A DNA stretch of 12,111 bases from CAYGUK01 sp964352985 (GCA_964352985.1 CAYGUK010000115.1:1-12111), one strand, 5' to 3'; counted from the stretch's first letter, positions 1 through 6,786 are shown. Notes: generated from the sequence alone by a model not told the origin. Numbers and translations are program-made.

Positions 1-1341
1 CCATTAGGCAGAACATTTCCTGCTTGGGTCAGTATTTTAACGGGTAATAATCCAATTCATAATGGTGCTCGATACGATTTAACTAATCCTGATTTATTGA
101 AAATAAAAAATAGTCTTGGGTTTATCCTCAAGCAACATGGTTATCAAACTATTTACGCGACAGATGATAAACGGTTTAGTTATATCGATCATGATTTTGG
201 TTTTAATATTGAATTGGGTCCCAAAATAGGTGTCAATGATTTTATCTTAGGTAATTTTAATGATTTCCCTTTAATAAATTTGATTGTAAATAGTCCGGTG
301 GGCTCATGGTTTTTTCCTTATAACGCGGGTAATCGGCAAGCAATTGCAACGTATTATCCACAATCATTTACTGCCATGGTGAGTCATGCTTTAACCAAAC
401 CAATGCATCAACCCCTTTTTATGGGAATTCATTTCTGCCTACCACACTACCCTTATGGTTGGGCAAAGTATCATAAATTTAAAGCACCTCCAGATACACC
501 ACTACAAGCCCAATATTTATATGATAAAACTCTCATCGCTGTGGATACGCAATTTAAGAACTTTATTTCGATCTTGAAAAAAAATAACTTCCTCAACAAT
601 GCAATAGTAGTTGTTATCTCAGACCATGGTGAAGCATTAGGTCCAAATAACCGCTTAACCGAAGAAAGTTTATATCAAGTCGACAAACAAAATCCTAATA
701 GCCCGTTTAAAGAATTAGTTTCTCATTATGTTAAGCCAGAAAAAACTGATTATTCAGCAGGACATGGCACGGATGTATTAAGTTTGAAACAATATCATGT
801 TGTGCTTTCCTTTCGCTTGTACGGTCATAACAAAAATGTGATTGCTCAATATCCTTATCCTGTTTCATTAATTGATATCTATCCCTCAATTTTAGATTTA
901 CTTAATATTTCTATCCCGCAAAAAGTAGATGGCATTTCACTTGCAAATTACATAAGTAAAATTGATTCCACGCCTCCGGCTGAACGTTATATTTATATAG
1001 AGTCAGGATTTAATCCTACTGACGTCCAAACGATTAATCCTAATATACACAAAATTGCATTAGAAACAGCAAGCTTTATAAAAATTAATCCTAAAAATGG
1101 ACACTTAATGATTAAAGATAGTATGGGAAAAACGATTATTAACTCAAAACAATATGCCATAATTAACAACGATTGGTTATTAGCACTCTATCCAAAAGCG
1201 AAAAATCAACAGTTCCCAATTATTGTTAACTTAAAATCAGGAAAATGGAGTGACCAACTAAGTTCTCCTTTTGCAAAGCGCTCACCTGCAAAAAAAATGT
1301 TACAACAATTAAAACTGTATTATGGGAAGGAAATTCATTAA
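1..1341 (+). CDS. Alkaline-phosphatase-superfamily hydrolase/transferase (sulfatase-like), 5' partial
   Basis: The frame is open from the first base, so the N-terminus lies outside the window; a TTG at 97 is internal, because homology-like sequence precedes it. About 446 residues are visible. They begin with a sulfatase-signature-like segment, R-T-F-P-A-W-V-S-I-L-T-G (T5 to G15 of the visible part), followed by N-G-A-R. The two-metal site continues with S-D-H-G-E (D208, H209) and G-H-G-T-D (H255). This is the PF00884 fold, which covers sulfatases, phosphoethanolamine and phosphoglycerol transferases and phosphodiesterases. The residue at the nucleophile position is Thr5, not the Cys/Ser that becomes formylglycine in true sulfatases, and the usual Arg two residues after the Pro is Trp. 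A phospho-transfer or phosphodiester reaction is therefore more likely than sulfate-ester hydrolysis. Substrate and location cannot be read, since any N-terminal signal or membrane helices are missing. The next gene begins 34 bases downstream on the same strand. Confidence 0.85.
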   Translation, partial: PLGRTFPAWVSILTGNNPIHNGARYDLTNPDLLKIKNSLGFILKQHGYQTIYATDDKRFSYIDHDFGFNIELGPKIGVNDFILGNFNDFPLINLIVNSPVGSWFFPYNAGNRQAIATYYPQSFTAMVSHALTKPMHQPLFMGIHFCLPHYPYGWAKYHKFKAPPDTPLQAQYLYDKTLIAVDTQFKNFISILKKNNFLNNAIVVVISDHGEALGPNNRLTEESLYQVDKQNPNSPFKELVSHYVKPEKTDYSAGHGTDVLSLKQYHVVLSFRLYGHNKNVIAQYPYPVSLIDIYPSILDLLNISIPQKVDGISLANYISKIDSTPPAERYIYIESGFNPTDVQTINPNIHKIALETASFIKINPKNGHLMIKDSMGKTIINSKQYAIINNDWLLALYPKAKNQQFPIIVNLKSGKWSDQLSSPFAKRSPAKKMLQQLKLYYGKEIH

Positions 1342-1375
1342 ACTTTATCCCAATCTGAACATTGGGAATACTATC

Positions 1376-2044
1376 ATGCGTATTAAATTAATCATTTCAA
1401 GTCTTATTATTTGTTTAACAGGTATTATAAATCTCGCCTTTGCAAGCAATGCTGATCAGGTATTAACACAGCTAACCACGCCTCGAGATCATTCAGTAAT
1501 GACGGTTGTCGGCAACAAGCAAGGCAACGTGACACTGATTGAGTTTACAGATTTTAATTGTCCTTACTGTAAAGTCATGACCCCAATTGTGAAAAAACTG
1601 ATTAATAATGATAAAAATTTACGGGTAGTTATTATTGAATATCCCGTTATTGCATCCACATCTAAAATAGCAGCAATGGCAGCCATGAGCGCAGAATCTC
1701 AAGGCAAATTTTTTAATTACCACAATGCGTTGATGGAACATAAAGGACACGTTTCCAAAACGGATATTTTTGCCATTGCAAAACAACAGGGTTTAAATAT
1801 TGCAAAACTAGAAACCACAATGAATAGCGCATCTATCAAAAAAGAAGTCGAACATAATCTTGATTTAGGTTTTCAATTAGGTATTCCAGGCACCCCGACT
1901 TTAATCGTTGCAAAAACCTTACTTAAACCCACTGATAATTTAAAAAATTCACCACAAGCAATTTTAAGTTTTGGGTTTATTAAATATGAAGATTTGCAGC
2001 ATGCAATTACTCAAGTTCGTCAAGCTGAAATGAAAAAATCATAA
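1376..2044 (+). CDS. Exported DsbA/ScsC-like thioredoxin-fold protein with CPYC active site
   Basis: A 222-residue periplasmic thiol:disulfide oxidoreductase. I chose the ATG at 1376 because it gives a classic signal peptide (M-R-I-K, a hydrophobic core, then A-F-A with cleavage likely after A23) and has GGGA 8 bases upstream. The frame stays open back to 1322, but that start would add 18 hydrophilic residues before the signal. The mature part is a DsbA-type thioredoxin fold: C62-P-Y-C65 at the start of the first helix, a helical insertion (about 95-165), and G-I-P-G-T-P-T with the cis-proline P174 preceded by Thr. CPYC with Thr-cisPro is the combination in DsbG and ScsC-type proteins, whereas oxidising DsbA has CPHC and Val-cisPro. 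A reductase or isomerase role is therefore favoured. The stop overlaps the dsbD start (TAATG), so the DsbD-like protein is the probable electron donor. Fold is clear; oxidase versus isomerase is inference. Confidence 0.88.
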   Translation: MRIKLIISSLIICLTGIINLAFASNADQVLTQLTTPRDHSVMTVVGNKQGNVTLIEFTDFNCPYCKVMTPIVKKLINNDKNLRVVIIEYPVIASTSKIAAMAAMSAESQGKFFNYHNALMEHKGHVSKTDIFAIAKQQGLNIAKLETTMNSASIKKEVEHNLDLGFQLGIPGTPTLIVAKTLLKPTDNLKNSPQAILSFGFIKYEDLQHAITQVRQAEMKKS

Positions 2045-3831
2045 TGAAAAAAATATTAGCCTTAATTTTATTTACCTTATTATTTAGTCAATCTGGTTTT
2101 GGCTTTACGATTAAAGAGCCATTGCCAGTTGACAAAGCTTTCCAATTTTCAGCTCGTGTTATTAACCCGAATTTAATCCAAGCTAACTGGCAAATTGCTT
2201 CTGGCTATTATTTATATCTTGAAAGATTTAAATTTTCAGCAGAAGGCAAAAATACCAGCCTTGGCCGACCAGATTTTCCCCCAGGGATCCCAAAAGAAGA
2301 TGATATTTTAGGTAAATATCATGTTTATAAAGATCAAGTCAGCATCGATATTCCCGTGAGCACAACAGAAAATCAAATTACATTTATAGCATCTTATCAG
2401 GGCTGTGCATCAGATGGGTTTTGTTATCCACCTACCAGCAAGAAAGTAATATTAAATCTGACGACTGGTATTGTTAGTCCAAAACAAGGCGTCACAACGG
2501 ATTTAGTCACCCCTCCTCAATCTGAACAAGAAAAAATTGCAAGTCTATTTTTCCAAAAAAATATTTTTTATATTATTTTTGGCTTTTTAGGATTTGGTTT
2601 ATTATTGTCTTGCACACCATGCGTTCTCCCAATGCTACCTATTTTAGCGGGTATTATTGCAGGTCACAGTAGAAATATTAGTACCTCAAAAGCTTTCTTC
2701 TTATCTTTGGTTTATGTGTTAAGTATGTCTTTCACATATGCAATTGCGGGTGTTATTGCGGGCTTCGCGGGTAGTACTATTCAAGCGGCGTTGCAATCCC
2801 CCTTCGTTTTAATCACTTTCAGTTTAATATTTGTCTTGCTTGCATTCTCATTATTTGGTTTTTATCACATTAGAATGCCACAAAAATTGCAAAACAAATT
2901 AGATACACTCTCTCGTAAGCAAAAAGGGGGTTCTTATATTGGTGTCATTATTATGGGTATTCTCGCCACCTTGATCGTGTCACCATGTGTCACGCCACCA
3001 TTGATAGGAGCACTGAGTTATATAGGTAAAACAGGCAATGCCTTTTTAGGCGGCGTTGCTTTATTTTGCCTAGGTCTCGGCATGGGAATCCCTTTGCTAA
3101 TTATTGGCACGGCGCAAGGTAAATTCCTGCCAAGTGCTGGACCATGGATGAATGCAATTAATGCTATTTTTGGTGTATTAATGCTAGGGGTCGCAATTTG
3201 GATATTAGAAAGAATAATTCCAGGTCAATTAACATTAATCTTATGGGCTTTACTCCTCGTCGGCAGTGCTGTTTACATGGGCGCTTTTGATAAAGAATTT
3301 CCTAGTCAATGGCATAGATTATGGAAAGCCATTGGTTTAGTCTTTTTTACTTACGGCATTATTTTAATTATCGGTGCAACGATGGGAAATACAAATCCAT
3401 TACAACCTTTACAAAAAAACATCTTTGTTGCGAATAATAATACACCAGAAGCACACCATTTATTTATGCGGATCAAAAATCGGGAGGAATTGGCTAATGC
3501 GCTTCGCACAGCAAAAGCTAAACATCTACCGGTGATGTTAGACTTTTACGCTGATTGGTGTATTTCTTGTAAAGAAATGGAACACACCACTTTCGCAGAT
3601 CCAAAAGTGATTGCTGCATTAAAACCATTTATGTTAATTCAAGCAGATGTCACAGCAAATGATCAATATGCGCAAGATTTACAACATTCTCTTAATGTCA
3701 TCGCACCACCCACCATTATTTTTTATAATCGTGATGGTATCGAAATGAAACATTTGAGGGTTGTTGGGGAAATGAATCCACAACAATTTTTAAAACAGAT
3801 TAATACTGTAAAACAAGATTTGGTTTTATAA
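2044..3831 (+). CDS. dsbD: Thiol:disulfide interchange protein DsbD
   Basis: Carries reducing power from cytoplasmic thioredoxin across the inner membrane to periplasmic thiol proteins. All three DsbD modules are present in 595 residues (E. coli DsbD is about 565). After a signal peptide (about 1-20) comes the N-terminal immunoglobulin-like domain with the cysteine pair in Y-Q-G-C121-A-S-D-G-F-C127-Y-P-P. A membrane domain of about eight helices (roughly 173-450) holds the redox cysteines in C-T-P-C193-V-L-P and S-P-C315-V-T-P-P. The C-terminal thioredoxin domain has D-W-C506-I-S-C509-K and a cis-Pro in A-P-P-T (554-557). C190 is an extra cysteine next to the conserved C193. The ATG overlaps the stop of the CPYC protein by one base and has no strong ribosome site of its own, so translational coupling is likely. 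The classic N-terminal motif argues for DsbD rather than the related ScsB. No key residue is missing. Confidence 0.96.
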   Translation: MKKILALILFTLLFSQSGFGFTIKEPLPVDKAFQFSARVINPNLIQANWQIASGYYLYLERFKFSAEGKNTSLGRPDFPPGIPKEDDILGKYHVYKDQVSIDIPVSTTENQITFIASYQGCASDGFCYPPTSKKVILNLTTGIVSPKQGVTTDLVTPPQSEQEKIASLFFQKNIFYIIFGFLGFGLLLSCTPCVLPMLPILAGIIAGHSRNISTSKAFFLSLVYVLSMSFTYAIAGVIAGFAGSTIQAALQSPFVLITFSLIFVLLAFSLFGFYHIRMPQKLQNKLDTLSRKQKGGSYIGVIIMGILATLIVSPCVTPPLIGALSYIGKTGNAFLGGVALFCLGLGMGIPLLIIGTAQGKFLPSAGPWMNAINAIFGVLMLGVAIWILERIIPGQLTLILWALLLVGSAVYMGAFDKEFPSQWHRLWKAIGLVFFTYGIILIIGATMGNTNPLQPLQKNIFVANNNTPEAHHLFMRIKNREELANALRTAKAKHLPVMLDFYADWCISCKEMEHTTFADPKVIAALKPFMLIQADVTANDQYAQDLQHSLNVIAPPTIIFYNRDGIEMKHLRVVGEMNPQQFLKQINTVKQDLVL

Positions 3832-3833
3832 TC

Positions 3834-3849
3834 AAAAAATATATTTTTT
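3834..3849. repeat. 16-bp perfect AT-only palindrome between convergent genes
   Basis: Six A, TATA, six T form a perfect palindrome lying exactly between the dsbD stop and the stop of the convergent P-loop gene, ending with a T-run on either strand. It could act as a weak bidirectional terminator, but the stem has no G-C pair and in this AT-rich DNA it may be chance. It is recorded as a sequence feature only. Confidence 0.3.
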
Positions 3850-4409
3850 CAAATTAATTGATTCATTTGTTGAACTCTAGTCGCACGATCGCCTATAAGT
3901 TCAATAACTCGAGGATGATTAAAACATGGAAAAATATCGAATTGATCTTCACGATAAACAAGCTTGAATTGCTGATCGGAGTCTAAGCGGTATGCAGGAT
4001 TATCTTCTGGATAATCTATTAGATGTTGAGTACTAATTGGCAAAAAAATAATAATATCTAAATGATTTAATGATTGTTTTATATCCTCAAATTTATCACT
4101 CCACTCACTATCTAATATATCGATATTATCATAATTAAGTATGACACTTGCATAAACAAGATAATCAATGGGGCAACGATCAAAAATAATATTCTGCTCG
4201 TTTTTATTTTCGTCCAGTTGTTCCAGACTTAGATTTAATTCATCCATTAAATTATCTAAACTTGGGATCAGAGCTAAATCAACATTTTGCAGTTCTTGCA
4301 AAAGATAATAAGGTTCTTCGATTGTTTGATATTCAATATGTTGTTTACAAAAATCTGAAATTAAAGTGCTTTTACCCATATAATGAGTACCCGACATTGC
4401 TATTCTCAT
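3849..4409 (-). CDS. P-loop ATPase/kinase-like protein (AAA_28 / nucleoside-kinase style)
   Basis: A 186-residue soluble protein. Walker A is at the N-terminus, G7-T-H-Y-M-G-K-S-T15. E31-E32-P33 lies where small kinases of this type place a substrate-contacting Glu. The segment I-I-F-D77-R78-C-P-I-D resembles the Asp-Arg motif of deoxynucleoside and thymidylate kinases, and a hydrophobic strand I-I-I-F-L (119-123) follows. Overall it resembles the AAA_28 group of small P-loop proteins (ATPase or kinase of NadR-like type), whose substrates are mostly unknown. I chose the ATG at 4409 because it is preceded by GGGAG five bases upstream and puts Walker A near the terminus, as is usual. The open frame extends to 4451, but without a better ribosome site. 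It is convergent with dsbD and separated by about 215 bases from the anti-sigma gene upstream, so it is probably transcribed alone or by read-through. No specific reaction can be assigned. Confidence 0.75.
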   Translation of the reverse strand: MRIAMSGTHYMGKSTLISDFCKQHIEYQTIEEPYYLLQELQNVDLALIPSLDNLMDELNLSLEQLDENKNEQNIIFDRCPIDYLVYASVILNYDNIDILDSEWSDKFEDIKQSLNHLDIIIFLPISTQHLIDYPEDNPAYRLDSDQQFKLVYREDQFDIFPCFNHPRVIELIGDRATRVQQMNQLI

Positions 4410-4585
4410 AATACTCCCTAATGAAAATTTAATTATTTTATAGCTTCGCACACTTTGGATAAGACGTAATATCCCTTTTATTGTTACGCAGTTAGATTAT
4501 TTATAAAATTGTAATTTATCATATTCTTAAATTAAAACTAAGAGAGTTTCACTGCAATAAAAATTTTTGAAAAATAACAATTTTA

Positions 4586-4609
4586 TTTTCTTGAATGACG
4601 TTTTCTTGA
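4586..4609. repeat. Direct repeat TTTTCTTGA, 15-bp spacing
   Basis: TTTTCTTGA occurs at 4586-4594 and 4601-4609, each followed within a few bases by GACG or CG. The repeats lie in the 215-base gap between the anti-sigma stop and the start of the leftward P-loop gene. A 15-bp spacing is between one and one and a half helical turns. They could be protein-binding half-sites in the leader of the P-loop gene, or chance in AT-rich DNA. Nothing else in 4410-4624 stands out. Confidence 0.35.
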
Positions 4610-4624
4610 CGCAGGAACAAAACA

Positions 4625-4858
4625 CTATTCTGAATTATGTTTACATTTATGAAAAATAGTTTCTGCTTTTTCTGCTGAAATCGTACTGGACGGTGATGAT
4701 TTTTTTAAAGCACAAATAACACTATATAATTGTCGAATATAACGTCGACAATTTTTACAAATAAATAAATGCAATTTTATACTTAAGCGTCTTCTAAAGC
4801 TTAAATTACCATCAAGGTATCGACTTGCATTTTCTTCTAACTCCTTACAACTAATCAT
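4625..4858 (-). CDS. Zinc-finger (ZAS-type) anti-sigma factor
   Basis: A 77-residue soluble protein with the zinc-binding anti-sigma pattern: C4, then H30-L-F-I-C34-K-N-C37 (H-x3-C-x2-C), followed by a basic helix (R38, R39, R42) and a Ser-rich tail ending in E. In the ZAS/zf-HC2 family this motif binds zinc, clamps the cognate ECF sigma factor, and lets it go when the thiols are oxidised or the metal is displaced. I chose the ATG at 4858, with AGG-type ribosome sites (AGGCAGGT) just upstream; a longer frame would need GTG at 4879. It overlaps the 3' end of the sigma gene by 8 bases, the normal arrangement for a co-translated sigma/anti-sigma pair. There is no transmembrane helix, so sensing is probably cytoplasmic. 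Similar small ZAS proteins accompany ECF factors next to DUF692 operons in Neisseria and Cupriavidus. What it senses here is inferred. Confidence 0.88.
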   Translation of the reverse strand: MISCKELEENASRYLDGNLSFRRRLSIKLHLFICKNCRRYIRQLYSVICALKKSSPSSTISAEKAETIFHKCKHNSE

Positions 4859-5471
4859 GCGTACCTGCCTGAAATTCACAAATTAACTGTCTCAACTTAC
4901 TACGAGCTCTATGCAAAAGAACTCTTGAATTAGACGAAGAAATATCTAAGATGTTACATATTTCTTCTAATTCTACCCCTTCTATGTCATGCATTATAAT
5001 AATCGACTGTTGTAATTCGGGTAAGTCATTAATTCCATTATGCAAAACATGGCAAAGTTGTTCACTTTGTAAAATAGCCTCAGGAGTTTCATTATGCCAA
5101 GCTTTTACAGGACTAACCCAATGTCCATCATCTGCAAAATCACCACTTGAAGACTCTGTTACTTCTTGATCGATTCGCCTTGAAACATTATAACGTATTC
5201 TTGACTTTGCTGTGTTAATACAAATACGAAAAATCCATGTTTTAATATGCGAACGATTTTCAAAAGTTGCTAGATTTCGATAAACAGAAATCCACGACTC
5301 TTGTACAACTTCTTCAGCATTTGCCTCGCCAACAATAGATCGAACAAGTCTCACACATACATCATGAAATTGTTGAATTAATTGAGTAAATACAATTTCA
5401 TCTCCCGATTTTAATTTATCGAGAAGCACAGTGTCGCTAAAATCGGTATTTAATTTATTTTTTTTTACCAT
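4851..5471 (-). CDS. ECF-type RNA polymerase sigma factor
   Basis: A 206-residue group 4 sigma factor with only regions 2 and 4. Region 2 spans about 28-95, with the core-binding segment A52-E-E-V-V-Q-E-S-W60 and the -10-melting part around 64-95. A linker (about 96-145) contains D-G-H-W-V-S-P. Region 4 spans about 148-197 (L-P-E-L-Q-Q through L-L-H-R-A-R-S-K-L-R) with the helix-turn-helix for the -35 element. The ATG at 5471 is the only reasonable start; an AGGA lies about 13 bases upstream, so its ribosome site is weakly placed. The 3' end overlaps the anti-sigma start. The gene is divergent from the HvfA-type operon across about 140 bases, and the natural inference is that this factor drives that operon and perhaps itself. 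The family is certain, the regulon is inferred. Confidence 0.95.
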   Translation of the reverse strand: MVKKNKLNTDFSDTVLLDKLKSGDEIVFTQLIQQFHDVCVRLVRSIVGEANAEEVVQESWISVYRNLATFENRSHIKTWIFRICINTAKSRIRYNVSRRIDQEVTESSSGDFADDGHWVSPVKAWHNETPEAILQSEQLCHVLHNGINDLPELQQSIIIMHDIEGVELEEICNILDISSSNSRVLLHRARSKLRQLICEFQAGTHD

Positions 5472-5610
5472 CCGTGTAATTTTTTCCTGTCACACCCGTC
5501 TAACCATTGAATTCGTAGTATACAATGATATTAGATCGAGTAATAATATAAGTCCCATATTTAAGGGACTAATTGATCTACAATGATTTTTATTTAGGAG
5601 AAAATATATC
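5472..5610. promoter_or_regulatory. Divergent control region of the sigma gene and the RiPP operon
   Basis: These 139 bases must hold the promoters for both the leftward sigma/anti-sigma pair and the rightward precursor operon. Visible elements include a C-rich stretch CACACCCGTCTAACC (5491-5505), unusual in this AT-rich DNA, and CGTA at 5514-5517. An ECF-type promoter (AC-rich -35, CGT-like -10) could be assembled from these with a 16-base spacer, but I cannot fix it. A nested inverted repeat fills 5532-5580. A good ribosome site AGGAG (5596-5600) lies 10 bases before the precursor ATG. Confidence 0.55.
5521..5587. repeat. Nested inverted repeats flanked by a 9-bp direct repeat upstream of the precursor gene
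   Basis: TAGATC (5532-5537) pairs with GATCTA (5575-5580). Inside it AGTCCC (5551-5556) pairs with GGGACT (5565-5570) across an 8-base AT loop. The nine bases TACAATGAT occur at 5521-5529 and again at 5579-5587, bracketing the structure. It could be an operator, an mRNA leader hairpin just upstream of the ribosome site, or the scar of a small insertion with a 9-bp target duplication. The repeats are exact; the role is unknown. Confidence 0.6.
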
Positions 5611-5937
5611 ATGACAGACAAAAAACGTAGTCTTAAACCTTTAGCTATTGCTGTTGGCGCTGCTTTGACGTTGGGTGTTGCAAGCATTCCAGTTGCGAAT
5701 GCAAATACATCACCATTCCAAGGTCAAAAACTTCAAAATGGTTACAACCTTGCAGATAACCATGCAACTACTGATGAGCATGCTTCAGATACTGCAAAAG
5801 GTGATAAAGAAGATGCTAACGGCAAATGCGGTGATGGCAAATGCGGTAAAGCAAAAGATGGCAAATGCGGTAAAGGCAAATGCGGTAAAGACAAAAAAGA
5901 CCATGGTAAATGCGGCACCGGCAAATGCGGTAGCTAA
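5611..5937 (+). CDS. hvfA: HvfA/bufferin-type RiPP precursor with six GKCG motifs
   Basis: A 108-residue exported precursor peptide. Residues 1-31 are a Sec signal (K4, K5, R6, K9, a hydrophobic core 11-28, then A-N-A with likely cleavage after A31). A leader-like stretch follows (32-70), and then a Gly/Lys/Cys-rich core (71-108). Its only cysteines are C73, C78, C86, C91, C101 and C106, each inside G-K-C-G. They fall into three doublets, G-K-C-G-x-G-K-C-G, with linkers of 4 and 6 residues. In the Haemophilus hvf family, EGKCG cysteines are converted by the HvfB-HvfC pair to oxazolone/thioamide groups that bind copper. Here the residue before GKCG is N, D, D, K, H or T, never E. The gene is directly followed by the DUF692 gene (AAGGA site, 9-base gap) and has a strong ribosome site of its own. 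All six Cys codons are TGC. The class is well supported; the metal and the exact modification are inferred. Confidence 0.9.
   Translation: MTDKKRSLKPLAIAVGAALTLGVASIPVANANTSPFQGQKLQNGYNLADNHATTDEHASDTAKGDKEDANGKCGDGKCGKAKDGKCGKGKCGKDKKDHGKCGTGKCGS
5821..5931 (+). repeat. Three tandem GKCG-x-GKCG coding doublets
   Basis: The core-peptide coding DNA repeats the 11-mer GGCAAATGCGG at 5821, 5836, 5860, 5875 and 5920, with one variant (GGTAAATGCGG) at 5905. The copies pair with a constant 15-base step inside each doublet (5821-5847, 5860-5886, 5905-5931). The near identity at DNA level, third positions included, points to recent duplication or gene conversion, so copy number may vary between strains. 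Confidence 0.85.
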
Positions 5938-5946
5938 GGATTTATC

Positions 5947-6786
5947 ATGAATAGTCTTACTGGTACAGGATTAGGATTACGCAACGAATTCGTCGATGAT
6001 TTGATCTTATCTCAACCAGAAGAAATTGATTTCCTCGAAGTCGCCCCTGAAAATTGGATCAATGTCGGGGGCGCCAAGGGGAAATTACTAAGGCAGTATA
6101 CTGAACGTTTCCAATTTGTTACCCATGGCTTATCGCTTTCTATAGGTGGTCCTGATCCACTCGATATGAAATTATTAAAAGATATTAAACATTTTTTAAA
6201 ACTTCATAACATTACTATTTATACTGATCACTTAAGTTATTGTAGTAATAAAGGTCATCTATATGATTTGATGCCAATACCTTTCACCACTGATGCCGTT
6301 AACTATGTCGCAGATAGAATCCATCAAGTTCAAGATTATTTAGAGTTTAAAATTGCATTAGAAAATCCATCTTATTATTGTGCGCCTGGGCAAATGCTTG
6401 AAGAAGTTGACTTTATTAATGCTATCTTACAACAAGGTGATTGTAATATGTTATTAGATGTCAACAACATTTATGTTAATAGCGTGAATCATCATTACAA
6501 TGCTAAGCAGTTTATCGATAAACTTGATCCTAAAAATATTAGTTATATTCACGTTGCTGGTCACTATTACGAAAAAGAAGATTTTATTATCGATTCACAT
6601 GGTGCCAATGTAATTGATCCTGTTTGGGATTTGTTAAGCTACACTTATAAAAAATTTGGTCTTATCCCCACTCTGTTAGAACGGGATTTTAATGTCCCAC
6701 CATTAGAAGAATTAATTCAAGAAGTAAAAATTATTCGAGAGCTACAACAATCTCATTGTGAAAATGTGGAATTAAAATATGCCTGA
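5947..6786 (+). CDS. hvfB: HvfB-type MNIO (DUF692) RiPP maturase
   Basis: A 279-residue TIM-barrel enzyme of the multinuclear non-heme iron oxidase family (MNIO, DUF692), which use iron and O2 to remodel cysteine or other residues of a precursor peptide. Family landmarks are visible in order: G-L-G-L-R (8-12), E31-V-A-P-E-N-W37, T-H60-G-L-S-L-S-I-G-G, Y-T-D94-H95-L-S-Y, A-L-E139-N-P, L-L-D171-V-N-N174, I-H202-V-A-G-H206, D216-S-H218-G and L-L-E245-R-D. These His, Asp, Glu and Asn residues supply the iron ligands in characterised members, and none appears lost. Length is normal. It starts 9 bases after the precursor stop with AAGGA upstream and overlaps the next gene by 8 bases (ATGCCTGA). It is expected to act in the cytoplasm on the HvfA-type peptide together with its DUF2063 partner. 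The specific product on this precursor is inferred from the hvf family. Confidence 0.94.
   Translation: MNSLTGTGLGLRNEFVDDLILSQPEEIDFLEVAPENWINVGGAKGKLLRQYTERFQFVTHGLSLSIGGPDPLDMKLLKDIKHFLKLHNITIYTDHLSYCSNKGHLYDLMPIPFTTDAVNYVADRIHQVQDYLEFKIALENPSYYCAPGQMLEEVDFINAILQQGDCNMLLDVNNIYVNSVNHHYNAKQFIDKLDPKNISYIHVAGHYYEKEDFIIDSHGANVIDPVWDLLSYTYKKFGLIPTLLERDFNVPPLEELIQEVKIIRELQQSHCENVELKYA

Noticed and set aside
3834..3849. AT-only palindrome as a firm terminator of dsbD
   Set aside because: Stem has no G-C pairs; kept only as a low-confidence repeat.
4410..4624. Possible RNA gene or promoter pair in the gap above the P-loop gene
   Set aside because: Several TATAAT-like and TTG-like words occur, but none has a convincing partner at 16-18 bases and no stable GC-containing hairpin is visible.
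4951..5169. Open frame on + strand inside the sigma factor gene
   Set aside because: It is antisense to a clearly conserved ECF sigma gene and shows no ribosome site or domain.
5821..5931. CRISPR-like or tandem noncoding repeat
   Set aside because: The regular 11-base units are in frame and encode the GKCG motifs; spacing is explained by the peptide.
5675..5950. Open frame overlapping the precursor gene in another + frame, and antisense frames at 5742-5924 and 5490-5687
   Set aside because: They arise from the repetitive GKCG coding DNA and its upstream region; the precursor frame has a signal peptide, a ribosome site and family motifs, the others have none.
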